This document shows, piece after piece, positions 1-6,851 of a stretch of DNA of 64,000 nt; within the stretch, counting starts at the first letter, position 1, and each line of letters begins with the position of its first letter. The stretch lies in assembly GCF_003952485.1 (NCBI RefSeq), contig NZ_CP034447.1, positions 3,052,501-3,116,500 on the forward strand, written 5' to 3'. The notes beneath the pieces are model-generated. The model saw only the letters and a list, made by a program, of their open reading frames with translations. It was not told the DNA's origin and did no database searches. The position numbers and the translations under genes were made by a program. This DNA comes from Mesorhizobium sp. M1E.F.Ca.ET.045.02.1.1 (GTDB lineage: Bacteria > Pseudomonadota > Alphaproteobacteria > Rhizobiales > Rhizobiaceae).

Positions 1-1
1 G

Positions 2-178
2 GAGTTACGCGACCTGCTTGGCATCGATCAGGTGCCGATGTCGCAGCAGCTCATGCGGTTGAGGGCGGACGGGCTGGTCGAGGCGCGCCGGGAGGGCACG
101 ACGGTCTACTATCGGATCACGCGGCCGGAGGTGCTCACCGTGATCGAGGCATTACATTCCGCCTTCTGCCCGAGTTAA
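2..178 (+). CDS. ArsR-type winged-helix transcriptional regulator, C-terminal part
   Basis: The reading frame is open from the left edge and ends at TAA 176-178, giving the last 58 residues of a protein whose start lies outside the window. The piece reads as a winged helix-turn-helix: a recognition-helix segment (VPMSQQLMRLRADGLV) followed by a beta-wing (EARREGTTVYYRI), the classic ArsR/SmtB arrangement. ArsR proteins are dimeric repressors released by metals, thiols or other signals. The sensing residues cannot be judged from this fragment. It reads toward the host-attachment-like gene but ends before its box at 227-240, so the two are probably separate units. Confidence 0.8.
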   Translation, partial: ELRDLLGIDQVPMSQQLMRLRADGLVEARREGTTVYYRITRPEVLTVIEALHSAFCPS

Positions 179-226
179 CGCTGCTCGCTGCCGACAGCGT
201 CGTGAACGGATCATGCCTTTGTCCCT

Positions 227-240
227 TTGATCAAAGTCAA
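227..240 (+). promoter_or_regulatory. FNR/FixK-type box upstream of the attachment-like gene
   Basis: TTGATCAAAGTCAA matches TTGAT-N4-ATCAA with one mismatch. Its centre is about 103 bp from the preferred ATG at 337 and about 50 bp from an in-frame ATG at 283. Confidence 0.65.
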
Positions 241-336
241 GGCGAGGCGACCGGATCTGGAATCTTCTGGCTCGCGACAGCAATGAATTCATCGGACAGC
301 GCCCAATCCCGGCTGATCCGTTTGCGGAGAAACACA

Positions 337-741
337 ATGATCCTGAACAATGCCACCCTTGTCGCGGTCACGGATGGCGAGAGGCTGCGGCTGTTCCACA
401 CCAAAGGCCACGAACCTCATCTCGATTTGGTCGAAATCGAGGATCCCGTCCTCGAGGTGGCTCACACCGGATCCGGCGGCAGGCATCGCAGTTCCACCGC
501 CAATCCAGATGAGTCACGGCTACGAGAAGATGATTTCGCCGGATCCGTCGCAGACTATCTCAACCATCAGGCGCTCGAGGAATCGTACGAGCATATACTG
601 GTGATCGCCGATCCCCGGACGCTCGGCGAAATGCGAAAACATTATCGGCCTTCACTGAATGCGAAACTCGCGGGCGAGATCGGCAAAGACTTCGTCAAAC
701 ATTCGCTCGAGTCGATCAAGGACGCCGTTTTGATGGTCTGA
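337..741 (+). CDS. Host-attachment-like protein (baeRF/Host_attach family)
   Basis: A 134-residue soluble protein that resembles the family annotated as 'protein required for attachment to host cells' (Host_attach, related to the bacterial eRF1-like baeRF group). The N-terminal strand (ILNNATLVAVTDGERLRLF), a middle part with charged linker (DESRLREDDF), and the C-terminal helix-strand-helix (HILVIADPRTLGEMRKHY) fit that fold. The biochemical role of the family is poorly defined; members often sit in stress loci. The start at 337 is chosen because GGAGA lies 6 nt upstream; an in-frame ATG at 283 is possible. An FNR-type box lies upstream. Confidence 0.75.
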   Translation: MILNNATLVAVTDGERLRLFHTKGHEPHLDLVEIEDPVLEVAHTGSGGRHRSSTANPDESRLREDDFAGSVADYLNHQALEESYEHILVIADPRTLGEMRKHYRPSLNAKLAGEIGKDFVKHSLESIKDAVLMV

Positions 742-758
742 CCGACGAACTGCTTTGA

Positions 759-792
759 TCGGTGCCCCTTGCCTTGTGGAGCGGGGCACCGA
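759..792. terminator. Hairpin between convergent genes
   Basis: A perfect 10-bp stem (TCGGTGCCCC / GGGGCACCGA, arms 759-768 and 783-792) with a 14-nt loop separates the attachment-like gene from the small minus-strand gene at 830-1045. There is no clear T-run, so the terminator call is tentative. Confidence 0.45.
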
Positions 793-829
793 ATGCGGCC
801 ACATGGGACCCGCCTGCATGGGGCAGAAT

Positions 830-1045
830 CTACAAAAGAGAAAAATGCGAATCGAGGAACACGAGAAACTGGCCGGTAATCAGGGGAACCTTCAAGATCG
901 GGCCGTCTTCGTGGCTGTCTTGGATCGGCAGTCCGCGCACACACGGATGCGTCTTCAGCACGTCCCTCCAGATCGTTGGAAAGTCCGCCCCCTTGTTTCT
1001 TTGGGCATTGCAAACATCGACAAGCTTCGCAGCAGCGCTTCTCAT
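830..1045 (-). CDS. Small conserved-looking protein of unknown function (71 aa)
   Basis: A short minus-strand frame whose composition looks like a real protein: an N-terminal helix (AAAKLVDVCNAQRNKG) and then strand-rich stretches (DFPTIWRDVLKTHP, PILKVPLITGQFLVF). I do not recognise a named family. ATG 1045 is preferred over an upstream in-frame TTG at 1075 because it lies 66 bp from the centre of the FNR-type box at 1105-1118, the same spacing as most boxed genes in the window. No strong Shine-Dalgarno is visible. An overlapping plus-strand frame (755-1048) looks like its shadow. Confidence 0.5.
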   Translation of the reverse strand: MRSAAAKLVDVCNAQRNKGADFPTIWRDVLKTHPCVRGLPIQDSHEDGPILKVPLITGQFLVFLDSHFSLL

Positions 1046-1104
1046 TAAGTGGGGTACCCGAATGCTAAATGGCAAACCATAGTGACTGATTGGGCAGGTC
1101 GGGT

Positions 1105-1118
1105 TTGATCTCGGTCAA
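1105..1118 (-). promoter_or_regulatory. FNR/FixK-type box upstream of the 71-aa gene
   Basis: TTGATCTCGGTCAA, one mismatch to the consensus palindrome, centred 66 bp from the ATG at 1045. Confidence 0.65.
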
Positions 1119-1268
1119 TCCCGCCAGAAAAAACGTCGATTCGATCAAGCCCAAGCGCCAGTATGACGGGTCACGCCTCTTGGCGAGCACCCACCTTTCA
1201 ACGTCCTGGCGGCGCTGCACCGGCCCAGCGACCAGGTGAACTGCTTATGCGAGATTTCTGGCGCAGCA

Positions 1269-2093
1269 TCAGCTCGACATCAGCCGATTGAGCCAGACCT
1301 CGTCGAGCAGCGAGCGGGTAACCCCACCGAACACCCATTCCCGCAACCGGCTGTGTCCATAGGCGCCCGAGACGACCAGTTCGGCACGGACCGAGGCGAG
1401 GAAATCGACGAGGCGGTTGCCTTCATCGTCGGACTTCAGGATTTCGGTACGCGCCTTGATGCCGTGGCCGTCGAGGAAACGCGCGACGTCCTTGACACCG
1501 TCCCTGATCCAATCATCCGGATTGCGATCGACCGCGACGATCGTGACTTCACTGGCCATGGCCATCAGCGGCACGGCGTCCGCCACGGCACGCCTCGCTT
1601 CACGCGTGTCCTTCCAAGCCACCACGACCCTGCCTGTCGGCAGACTCGCCGAGCCGTTTGCCGCGACCAGCACGGGTCTGCCGGCGCGCAACACCAAACT
1701 GCCCGGATCGGCCGCGCGGTAGGAATCGCCCGTGGACGCGCCCTGGGCGGCACCCGTAACGATGAGGTCGGCGAGACGAGAACTCCTCGCCATGGCGGCA
1801 TCCGGGTTTTCGACCGTGCCGCGCCAGTCCGTCTCGACTGCTCCGGCGACGAGATTCTCGAACTTGCCGCGCAGGTCCTTCAGCCGTTGCCGGATTTCAT
1901 CCCGCGATTGCTCCCAGAGCTCGGCCGCAATTGCCGCTCCCTCCGGCGCCATCGTCACCGGCAACGGAGCATCGGCGGCGCAGAATCCGATCAGGCGGGC
2001 GTCAAAACGCCTGGCAAGGTCGATACCGACCAGAGCGAGCGGTTCGATCGGACCGTCGATGCCCAGGTTCAGGAGAATGGATTTGTAGCTCAT
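1269..2093 (-). CDS. Universal stress protein, tandem UspA domains
   Basis: 274 residues with two UspA-like domains (about 1-140 and 150-274). The second domain carries the nucleotide-loop motif GAYGHSRLREWVFGGVTRSLL near the C-terminus, matching the ATP-binding G-2x-G-9x-G(S/T) signature. The first has the weaker GAAQGAST. Such proteins are cytoplasmic and accumulate under starvation, hypoxia or oxidative stress. A paralogue at 41558-42394 shares the GAYGHSRLRE(R/W)(I/V)FGGVT motif. The FNR-type box at 2156-2169 is about 70 bp upstream, pointing to low-oxygen induction. Confidence 0.93.
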   Translation of the reverse strand: MSYKSILLNLGIDGPIEPLALVGIDLARRFDARLIGFCAADAPLPVTMAPEGAAIAAELWEQSRDEIRQRLKDLRGKFENLVAGAVETDWRGTVENPDAAMARSSRLADLIVTGAAQGASTGDSYRAADPGSLVLRAGRPVLVAANGSASLPTGRVVVAWKDTREARRAVADAVPLMAMASEVTIVAVDRNPDDWIRDGVKDVARFLDGHGIKARTEILKSDDEGNRLVDFLASVRAELVVSGAYGHSRLREWVFGGVTRSLLDEVWLNRLMSS

Positions 2094-2155
2094 CGATATG
2101 GCTTTCGGTTCGAGTGGTTCGATGTCCGAAGCTAATTTGCCGAGACGAACTCGCC

Positions 2156-2169
2156 TTGATGCCGATCAA
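2156..2169 (-). promoter_or_regulatory. FNR/FixK-type box upstream of the tandem USP gene
   Basis: TTGATGCCGATCAA is a perfect TTGAT-N4-ATCAA palindrome, centred 70 bp upstream of the ATG at 2093. Confidence 0.8.
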
Positions 2170-2187
2170 AGTGATGCCGTATGGCCT

Positions 2188-2721
2188 TCAGGGCACGCGG
2201 GACTCGAAATGGATCACTTCCCCATCCACGATGAAGCCGCCGTTCCCGATGTGATGGATTGTCTTCGGCTTCGGCTGCGCCGGATCGATCCAGGCTTTGA
2301 GGACTTCCAGGACGAACAGATTGTATCTGTTGACCAGTCTCGTATCGACGACGCAGCATTCGAGGTTGGCGAAGCACTCGGCGATCAGGGGCGCCGACAC
2401 CCGCTCGGCGCGCAGCGGCGTCAGCCAGGTGGTCGCGAACTTGTCGGTATCCCGACCAGAGCAGTTGCCGACCTTGACGACCTTCTCCGCCAGCTCGACG
2501 GCGGGGATCGCAATCACGCATTCCTTTGTTTTCCGCAACGTGAAGAACGACAGGTCGCCGCTGGACACGATGCAGGCGATCCGCGGCGGCGCGACCTCAA
2601 CCATCATGTGCCATGACATGGTCATGACGTTGGCGCGGCCTCCGCCGGATCTGGTCGACAGCAGAACGACGGGACCAGGTTCGATCAATCGATACACGTC
2701 GGCAAGCGGCAGTTCCTTCAT
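2188..2721 (-). CDS. Flavin reductase-like (FMN-binding split-barrel) protein
   Basis: 177 residues resembling the flavin_reduct/DIM6-NTAB family, which bind FMN and use NAD(P)H or act as small oxidoreductases. The hallmark N-terminal stretch (PGPVVLLSTRSGGGRANVMTMSW) and the middle segment (FFTLRKTKECVIAIP) fit the split barrel. The substrate cannot be read from sequence. Several Cys residues (NCSGRDT, NLECCVVD) are notable. ATG 2721 is preceded by a GGGACGGAG purine stretch. The FNR-type box at 2791-2804 lies 76 bp upstream. Confidence 0.85.
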   Translation of the reverse strand: MKELPLADVYRLIEPGPVVLLSTRSGGGRANVMTMSWHMMVEVAPPRIACIVSSGDLSFFTLRKTKECVIAIPAVELAEKVVKVGNCSGRDTDKFATTWLTPLRAERVSAPLIAECFANLECCVVDTRLVNRYNLFVLEVLKAWIDPAQPKPKTIHHIGNGGFIVDGEVIHFESRVP

Positions 2722-2790
2722 CTCCGTCCCTCGCTAAGCATTCGCAGGCTTGTTCGCGTAAATCTGTTGCCGCCAATGCCGTCCTCCGCC

Positions 2791-2804
2791 TTGATCATGG
2801 TCAA
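2791..2804 (-). promoter_or_regulatory. FNR/FixK-type box upstream of the flavin reductase-like gene
   Basis: TTGATCATGGTCAA, one mismatch, centred 76 bp upstream of ATG 2721. It is back to back with the box at 2878-2891, forming a divergent control region. Confidence 0.72.
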
Positions 2805-2877
2805 AGCTGAGACCCGGGGTCGTGGGATTTGGCGCAGCGATGGGGGCGGTTCGAAGCGGCATGGCAAGTGAATCCGA

Positions 2878-2891
2878 TTGATCACGATCAA
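2878..2891 (+). promoter_or_regulatory. FNR/FixK-type box upstream of microprotein A, phasin and phaC
   Basis: TTGATCACGATCAA is a perfect palindrome centred 56 bp before the ATG of the 39-codon gene at 2941. Confidence 0.8.
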
Positions 2892-2940
2892 TGCCGGCTT
2901 GAATGGAGTCTGCGACCTTTGAACCAACAAGGGCTCATCC

Positions 2941-3060
2941 ATGTCTGCCGAAGACATCCTTCTCTGGGGCGCCGTGCTCTGCTTGGCCTTTATCGCCGGA
3001 GCCGCGATCTATTCCGGACTGGCTTCGTTCAGCAGAAGCAAACGCCCGTCGGCAAGCTAG
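2941..3060 (+). CDS. Single-span membrane microprotein A (39 aa)
   Basis: A 39-codon gene starting ATG-TCT-GCC and ending TAG at 3058-3060. It has an acidic N-terminus (MSAED), one hydrophobic helix (about residues 6-28: ILLWGAVLCLAFIAGAAIY) and a basic Ser-rich tail (SRSKRPSAS). It aligns without gaps over its whole length to the microprotein at 30338-30508, with 16 of 39 residues identical, including W9, LA at 15-16, AGA at 19-21, Y24, AS at 28-29 and SAS at 37-39. Both genes have an FNR-type box and a similar CCAA-AAGGG leader. No named family is recognised. It leads into the phasin gene. Confidence 0.75.
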   Translation: MSAEDILLWGAVLCLAFIAGAAIYSGLASFSRSKRPSAS

Positions 3061-3134
3061 GCCTTCGGCCGCCGGTCACGGTCCCGCCAGCCGAAGACAA
3101 GACATTGAAGCGAAGAGCGAAAGGAAAGATCATC

Positions 3135-3518
3135 ATGACCTGGAATGCAGAAGAGTTTCGCGCGCCGGACGTGCTGCCCTTCGTTCGGACAGCACAGAAG
3201 TTCATGCGAGCCACCGCGGTCCTGCAGGCGCATGCGATCCGCGCAGGGCTGCGCTGCCAGATCGAAAGCGCGTCCTTCCTCAAGCGGCGGTTCGAGGATG
3301 ACCTCAAGCTCCTCGATAAATTGACCGGCAGTGACGAATTCGTCGATGCCTTCGACGTGTACGTGAATTTCGTCCAGAACGCGACCTCCGACTATGCGAA
3401 CGAGGCCGGCAGATTCGCCTCCATCGGCGCCAAGCTTGCTTCGGAAACAGCCGGGCGGGTTCGCAAAGAGGCGGAAACGACGATCGACGACATGGCCGCA
3501 GCAACCATCGCGACCTGA
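3135..3518 (+). CDS. Phasin family protein (PHA granule-associated)
   Basis: A 127-residue, mostly helical protein (LPFVRTAQKFMRATAVLQAH, SASFLKRRFEDDLKLLDKL, VYVNFVQNATSDYANEAGRF) typical of phasins, which coat polyhydroxyalkanoate granules and control their size. The assignment is supported by phaC starting 1 nt after its stop codon. The start at 3135 follows an AAAGGAAAG purine run about 5 nt upstream. It may be cotranscribed from the boxed promoter ahead of microprotein A. Confidence 0.75.
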   Translation: MTWNAEEFRAPDVLPFVRTAQKFMRATAVLQAHAIRAGLRCQIESASFLKRRFEDDLKLLDKLTGSDEFVDAFDVYVNFVQNATSDYANEAGRFASIGAKLASETAGRVRKEAETTIDDMAAATIAT

Positions 3519-3519
3519 A

Positions 3520-5397
3520 ATGTTGCGATCAAGGAAGAAGGGGCGGAAACCTGCTGATCGGTCCTCCGTCCCGAGCGTTTACGACGAGGCGGGGAACCGG
3601 GGCGCGCGGCGAAAGTCGGGGCATGGCGCGGTGACCGCGACCGGCGCCTCGGCGCTGCCGCTGCCGGATGATGAAGCCGGGGGCATCTATCGCGATGTCG
3701 ATCGGCTCTCGCATGCCTTGCTGGCGGCCTTCACTGCAGGCATTTCGCCGATCAGCCTCTTGCAAGCCTGGCAGGACTGGCTGCTGCACTTGTCCTCATC
3801 ACCGGGCAAGCAGGGGGAGGTCTTCGTAAAAGCGGCCGAAAAGGTTGCGAGGCTGAGTGATTTTGTTTTTCGCTGCGGGCTCGGAATGGGATCCGCGGCG
3901 CCGACGATCGTGCCCTTGCCGCAAGACAGAAGGTTCCAGCACCAGGCGTGGCAGGCGTTCCCCTTCAACGCCATGCAGCAAGCTTTCCTGCTGTCCCAGC
4001 AATGGTGGCACAATGCGACGACAGGATTTCCAGGAGTCACGAGGAGGCATGAGCGCCTCGTCGAGTTCTACAGCAGGCAAATCCTGGACACCGTCTCGCC
4101 CTCGAATTTCCCTGCGCTCAACCCGGAAGTCATCGACAAGACCTTTAGGGAAAATGGCGCCAATTTCGTAAGCGGCGCCAACAACCTCGCCGACGACCTG
4201 CTTCGTCTGATCGACGGTAGACCGCCGGCTGGCGCGGAACGGTTTCGGCCAGGCATCGAAGTCGCCATCACGCCAGGCGAGGTGATCTTCAAAAACGAGC
4301 TGATCGAGTTGATCCGCTATGCCCCAATGACGGGCACGGTGAAGGAGGAGCCGATCCTCATAACCCCCGCCTGGATCATGAAATACTACATTCTCGATCT
4401 TTCGCCGCAGAACTCGCTGGTCCGCTACCTTGTGCAGAGCGGCTATACCGTTTTCTGCATCTCCTGGCGTAATCCGAGCAGCGATCAGAGTGGACTCTCC
4501 CTGGACGACTACCGCCGCCTCGGCGTGATGGCGGCCTTGGATGAGGTCGGAAAAGCGACTGGGAGCAGCCGGATCCACGGGGTGGGCTACTGCCTTGGCG
4601 GGACGCTGCTGTCGATTGCCGCGTCGGCAATGGCGCGCGACGGCGATCACCGATTTGCCAGCCTGTCGCTTTTCGCGGCGCAGGTTGATTTCGAAGAACC
4701 AGGCGAACTCGGCCTTTTCATGGACGAGAGCCAGATTACCCTGCTCGAGGACATGATGTGGGTCGAGGGCACCCTCGATCAGCGCCGCATGGCTGGAGCT
4801 TTCCAAATGCTTCGCTCGCAGGACCTGATCTGGTCACGCATCGTGCGCGAATACCTGCTCGGCCAACGCGCTCCGATGACCGACCTCATGGCCTGGAACG
4901 CCGATTCAACCCGGATGCCGTTCCGTATGCAGTCGGAATATTTGCGGCAGCTTTATCTGGACAACGATCTTGTCGAGGGGCATTTTCGTGTCGGGGGCAG
5001 ACCCATCCATCTGGAAGACATTCGATCGCCGGTGTTCGCGGTCGGCACCGAGACGGATCACGTTGCGCCGTGGCGTTCGGTATTCAAACTGACTTACCTG
5101 CTCGACACCGACATCGACTTCGTTCTGACAAGCGGTGGACACAATGCGGGCATCGTTTCCGAGCTCGGCCACCCGGGCCGTTCCTACCGGCGGCTCAGTT
5201 GCCGCCACGCGGATATCCGTCCGGACGCGGATGAATGGGCGAATAACGCGACCGTGACATATGGCTCCTGGTGGCCGGCCTGGGTGGAATGGCTGGCGTG
5301 GCACTCCGGTCGTGAGGTTGCAGCCGACCGGTCCGGCGCCGCAGGCGACTTGAAGGCGATTTGCGCGGCGCCCGGTGCGTATGTCCTTGAACGATAG
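3520..5397 (+). CDS. phaC: Poly(3-hydroxyalkanoate) synthase, class I type
   Basis: 625 residues. The enzyme polymerises 3-hydroxyacyl-CoA into PHA/PHB at the granule surface. The N-terminal PhaC domain (QAFPFNAMQQAFLLSQQWW) is followed by an alpha/beta-hydrolase core with lipase-like box GYCLGG. Predicted catalytic residues are C358, D513 (TETDHVAPW) and H541 (SGGHNAGIV). The SWWPAW motif near the C-terminus is typical. ATG 3520 is chosen because it immediately follows the phasin stop; the first ~60 residues are basic and poorly conserved, so the true start could be somewhat downstream. PHA metabolism in a low-oxygen regulon fits its use as an electron sink. Confidence 0.93.
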   Translation: MLRSRKKGRKPADRSSVPSVYDEAGNRGARRKSGHGAVTATGASALPLPDDEAGGIYRDVDRLSHALLAAFTAGISPISLLQAWQDWLLHLSSSPGKQGEVFVKAAEKVARLSDFVFRCGLGMGSAAPTIVPLPQDRRFQHQAWQAFPFNAMQQAFLLSQQWWHNATTGFPGVTRRHERLVEFYSRQILDTVSPSNFPALNPEVIDKTFRENGANFVSGANNLADDLLRLIDGRPPAGAERFRPGIEVAITPGEVIFKNELIELIRYAPMTGTVKEEPILITPAWIMKYYILDLSPQNSLVRYLVQSGYTVFCISWRNPSSDQSGLSLDDYRRLGVMAALDEVGKATGSSRIHGVGYCLGGTLLSIAASAMARDGDHRFASLSLFAAQVDFEEPGELGLFMDESQITLLEDMMWVEGTLDQRRMAGAFQMLRSQDLIWSRIVREYLLGQRAPMTDLMAWNADSTRMPFRMQSEYLRQLYLDNDLVEGHFRVGGRPIHLEDIRSPVFAVGTETDHVAPWRSVFKLTYLLDTDIDFVLTSGGHNAGIVSELGHPGRSYRRLSCRHADIRPDADEWANNATVTYGSWWPAWVEWLAWHSGREVAADRSGAAGDLKAICAAPGAYVLER

Positions 5398-5411
5398 TGC
5401 GTTTCGGCAGT

Positions 5412-5425
5412 TTGAGCCAGGTCAA
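5412..5425 (+). promoter_or_regulatory. Weak FNR/FixK-like box before a cytochrome c gene
   Basis: TTGAGCCAGGTCAA keeps both TTGA/TCAA half-sites but is only 41 bp from the ATG at 5460, closer than the other boxes, so its role is uncertain. Confidence 0.4.
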
Positions 5426-5459
5426 GGTTCAGCGTCCGTTCGCGGCGTATTCTGCGCAT

Positions 5460-5786
5460 ATGAAACGTCGAATAGCGCTCCAGATCTTGTCGTTCGCAGT
5501 CGCCTTCGCATTGCCTGCCTGGGCGGGCGACAGTTCGCAGATCGCCTATGGCAAGAGGCTGGTCGAAGCAAACTGCGCGCGTTGTCACGCGGTCGGTGCG
5601 GCTGGCGCAAGCACCCACCCTGATGCACCGCCGTTTCGTTCATTGCATCGCCGCTACCCGATCGAAGACTTGCAGGAAGCCCTGGCCGAGGGAATCTCCA
5701 CCGGCCACCCGGACATGCCCGAGTTCGTGGCAACTCCCGACCAGATCGAGGCCATCATCGCCTACATCGGGAGCCTCGATCGATGA
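5460..5786 (+). CDS. Small periplasmic c-type cytochrome
   Basis: 108 residues. An N-terminal signal peptide (MKRRIALQILSFAVAFALPAWA) is followed by one haem-attachment motif C39-A-R-C42-H43 and a downstream Met region (STGHPDMPEF) that could supply the sixth ligand. It is a monohaem class I-type cytochrome, likely a periplasmic electron carrier. The start at 5460 is chosen to begin at the signal peptide. The partner oxidase or reductase is not in the window. A weak FNR-like box lies 41 bp upstream. Confidence 0.88.
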   Translation: MKRRIALQILSFAVAFALPAWAGDSSQIAYGKRLVEANCARCHAVGAAGASTHPDAPPFRSLHRRYPIEDLQEALAEGISTGHPDMPEFVATPDQIEAIIAYIGSLDR

Positions 5787-5849
5787 TGAAGGCCATCCAG
5801 ACCTGCATTTCATGAGAGGGAAGCGCTGAGGACGAAGAGGAGATGTCGG

Positions 5850-6275
5850 ATGAAACGCGGAATCGGAAGTGAGGACGCCGAGACGCCTGAACTGGCAATT
5901 GCCGTCCGGAAAGTCTGCTTCATAGTCGCCAAGGCACATGAATTCGACGTCAAGGTTGCCGTTACCGAGCCTGACGCGGGGTCCAATCCCACGGACGACA
6001 ATGAGATTGCAGTGCTTCAGGATCATGATGACGATCCTGTGCGTGAGGAGCTTGGTTCGCTGATCTCGGAGCTCTCCATCGATGAGCAGATCGACCTCGT
6101 GGCGTTGATGTGGCTCGGCAGGGATGACGGTGAGGCGGCCGATTGGGAAGAGGTCCGCCAGCAGGCCGCCTACGCCCACAACAAACACACGGCCGGCTAT
6201 CTCTGCGGCAACCCGCTTCTCGGCGATCACCTCGAAGCGGGCCTTGATGCTCTCGGCCTGTCTTGCCCCGAGTGA
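5850..6275 (+). CDS. DUF3775 family protein
   Basis: 141 residues, soluble and acidic. The pattern KVCFIVAKAHEFDVKVAVTEPDAGSNPTDD followed in the second half by LSIDEQIDLVALMWLGRDD and AYAHNKHTAGYLCGNPLLGDHLEAGL matches DUF3775 proteins of alphaproteobacteria. No biochemical function is known to me. GAGGAGATG lies just before ATG 5850. It is 63 nt downstream of the cytochrome gene and could be cotranscribed. Confidence 0.78.
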   Translation: MKRGIGSEDAETPELAIAVRKVCFIVAKAHEFDVKVAVTEPDAGSNPTDDNEIAVLQDHDDDPVREELGSLISELSIDEQIDLVALMWLGRDDGEAADWEEVRQQAAYAHNKHTAGYLCGNPLLGDHLEAGLDALGLSCPE

Positions 6276-6282
6276 ACCGATC

Positions 6283-6296
6283 TTGACGCGCATCAA
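6283..6296 (+). promoter_or_regulatory. FNR/FixK-type box with no obvious near gene
   Basis: TTGACGCGCATCAA, one mismatch. The next recognisable start, the truncated USP at 6517, is 227 bp away, far more than for other boxes. Confidence 0.55.
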
Positions 6297-6516
6297 GGCA
6301 CGAAACTCTCGATCGTGCTGATTTACGGACCTCATGAAGCCGGTGCGCCTATCGATTTTCGGACGCGGATGCAGTGAGCGGAGCGCAGTGCCTGCGATGG
6401 CTTGACCGGATGCGCGCCTTGGACGCCGCACGCGATAACGAGGACAACAGCCAAGCGTCGCGAGATGCACCGATATCGGCGTCGCCAGTAGGCGTAACAT
6501 TGAGGGAGACAAGCAA

Positions 6517-6750
6517 ATGCAGTTGTTGGCGTCCCTGTTCTTGCCGACTTATCCGGACCCGCAGGGGCCGAAGGTTGCGTCGAACGCGGTGGCGGTGGCG
6601 AGGCAACTCGGCGCCACGTTGGATGCCGCGGTCATCAACGTCGACATCCCGGACGTTCCGAATGCCTTGTCTGGCGCTGGCGGCCGGCTTGGTCTGGTTT
6701 GTTCGCTTGAATTTCTCAAATATCGCTCGCGAGGACTGCTGAGCGCGTGA
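6517..6750 (+). pseudogene. Truncated universal stress protein remnant (77 aa)
   Basis: The first ~50 residues (MQLLASLFLPTYPDP, ANAVAVARQLGATLDAAVINVDIPDV) look like the start of an alphaproteobacterial UspA protein, which is normally about 270 residues. The frame then runs into an unrelated tail (YRSRGLLSA) and stops, with no continuing Usp domain in any frame before groEL. It is best read as a deletion remnant, although a short expressed protein cannot be excluded. It sits convergent to groEL. Confidence 0.5.
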
Positions 6751-6851
6751 GCTGACCGCCTTGGCTTTCAGCTATATTCTGTAAGACATTCCAAGCCACG
6801 GTGTCGCGATATCGACTGCCGCAACGATATCGGGACCTTCCCGGTTTGTCG

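Noticed and set aside
755..1048. 97-codon plus-strand frame overlapping the 71-aa gene
   Set aside because: The minus-strand product has more protein-like structure and a correctly spaced box.
1236..2135. 299-codon plus-strand frame opposite the USP gene
   Set aside because: High-GC shadow of the Usp coding strand; Arg/Asp-rich and no recognisable domain.
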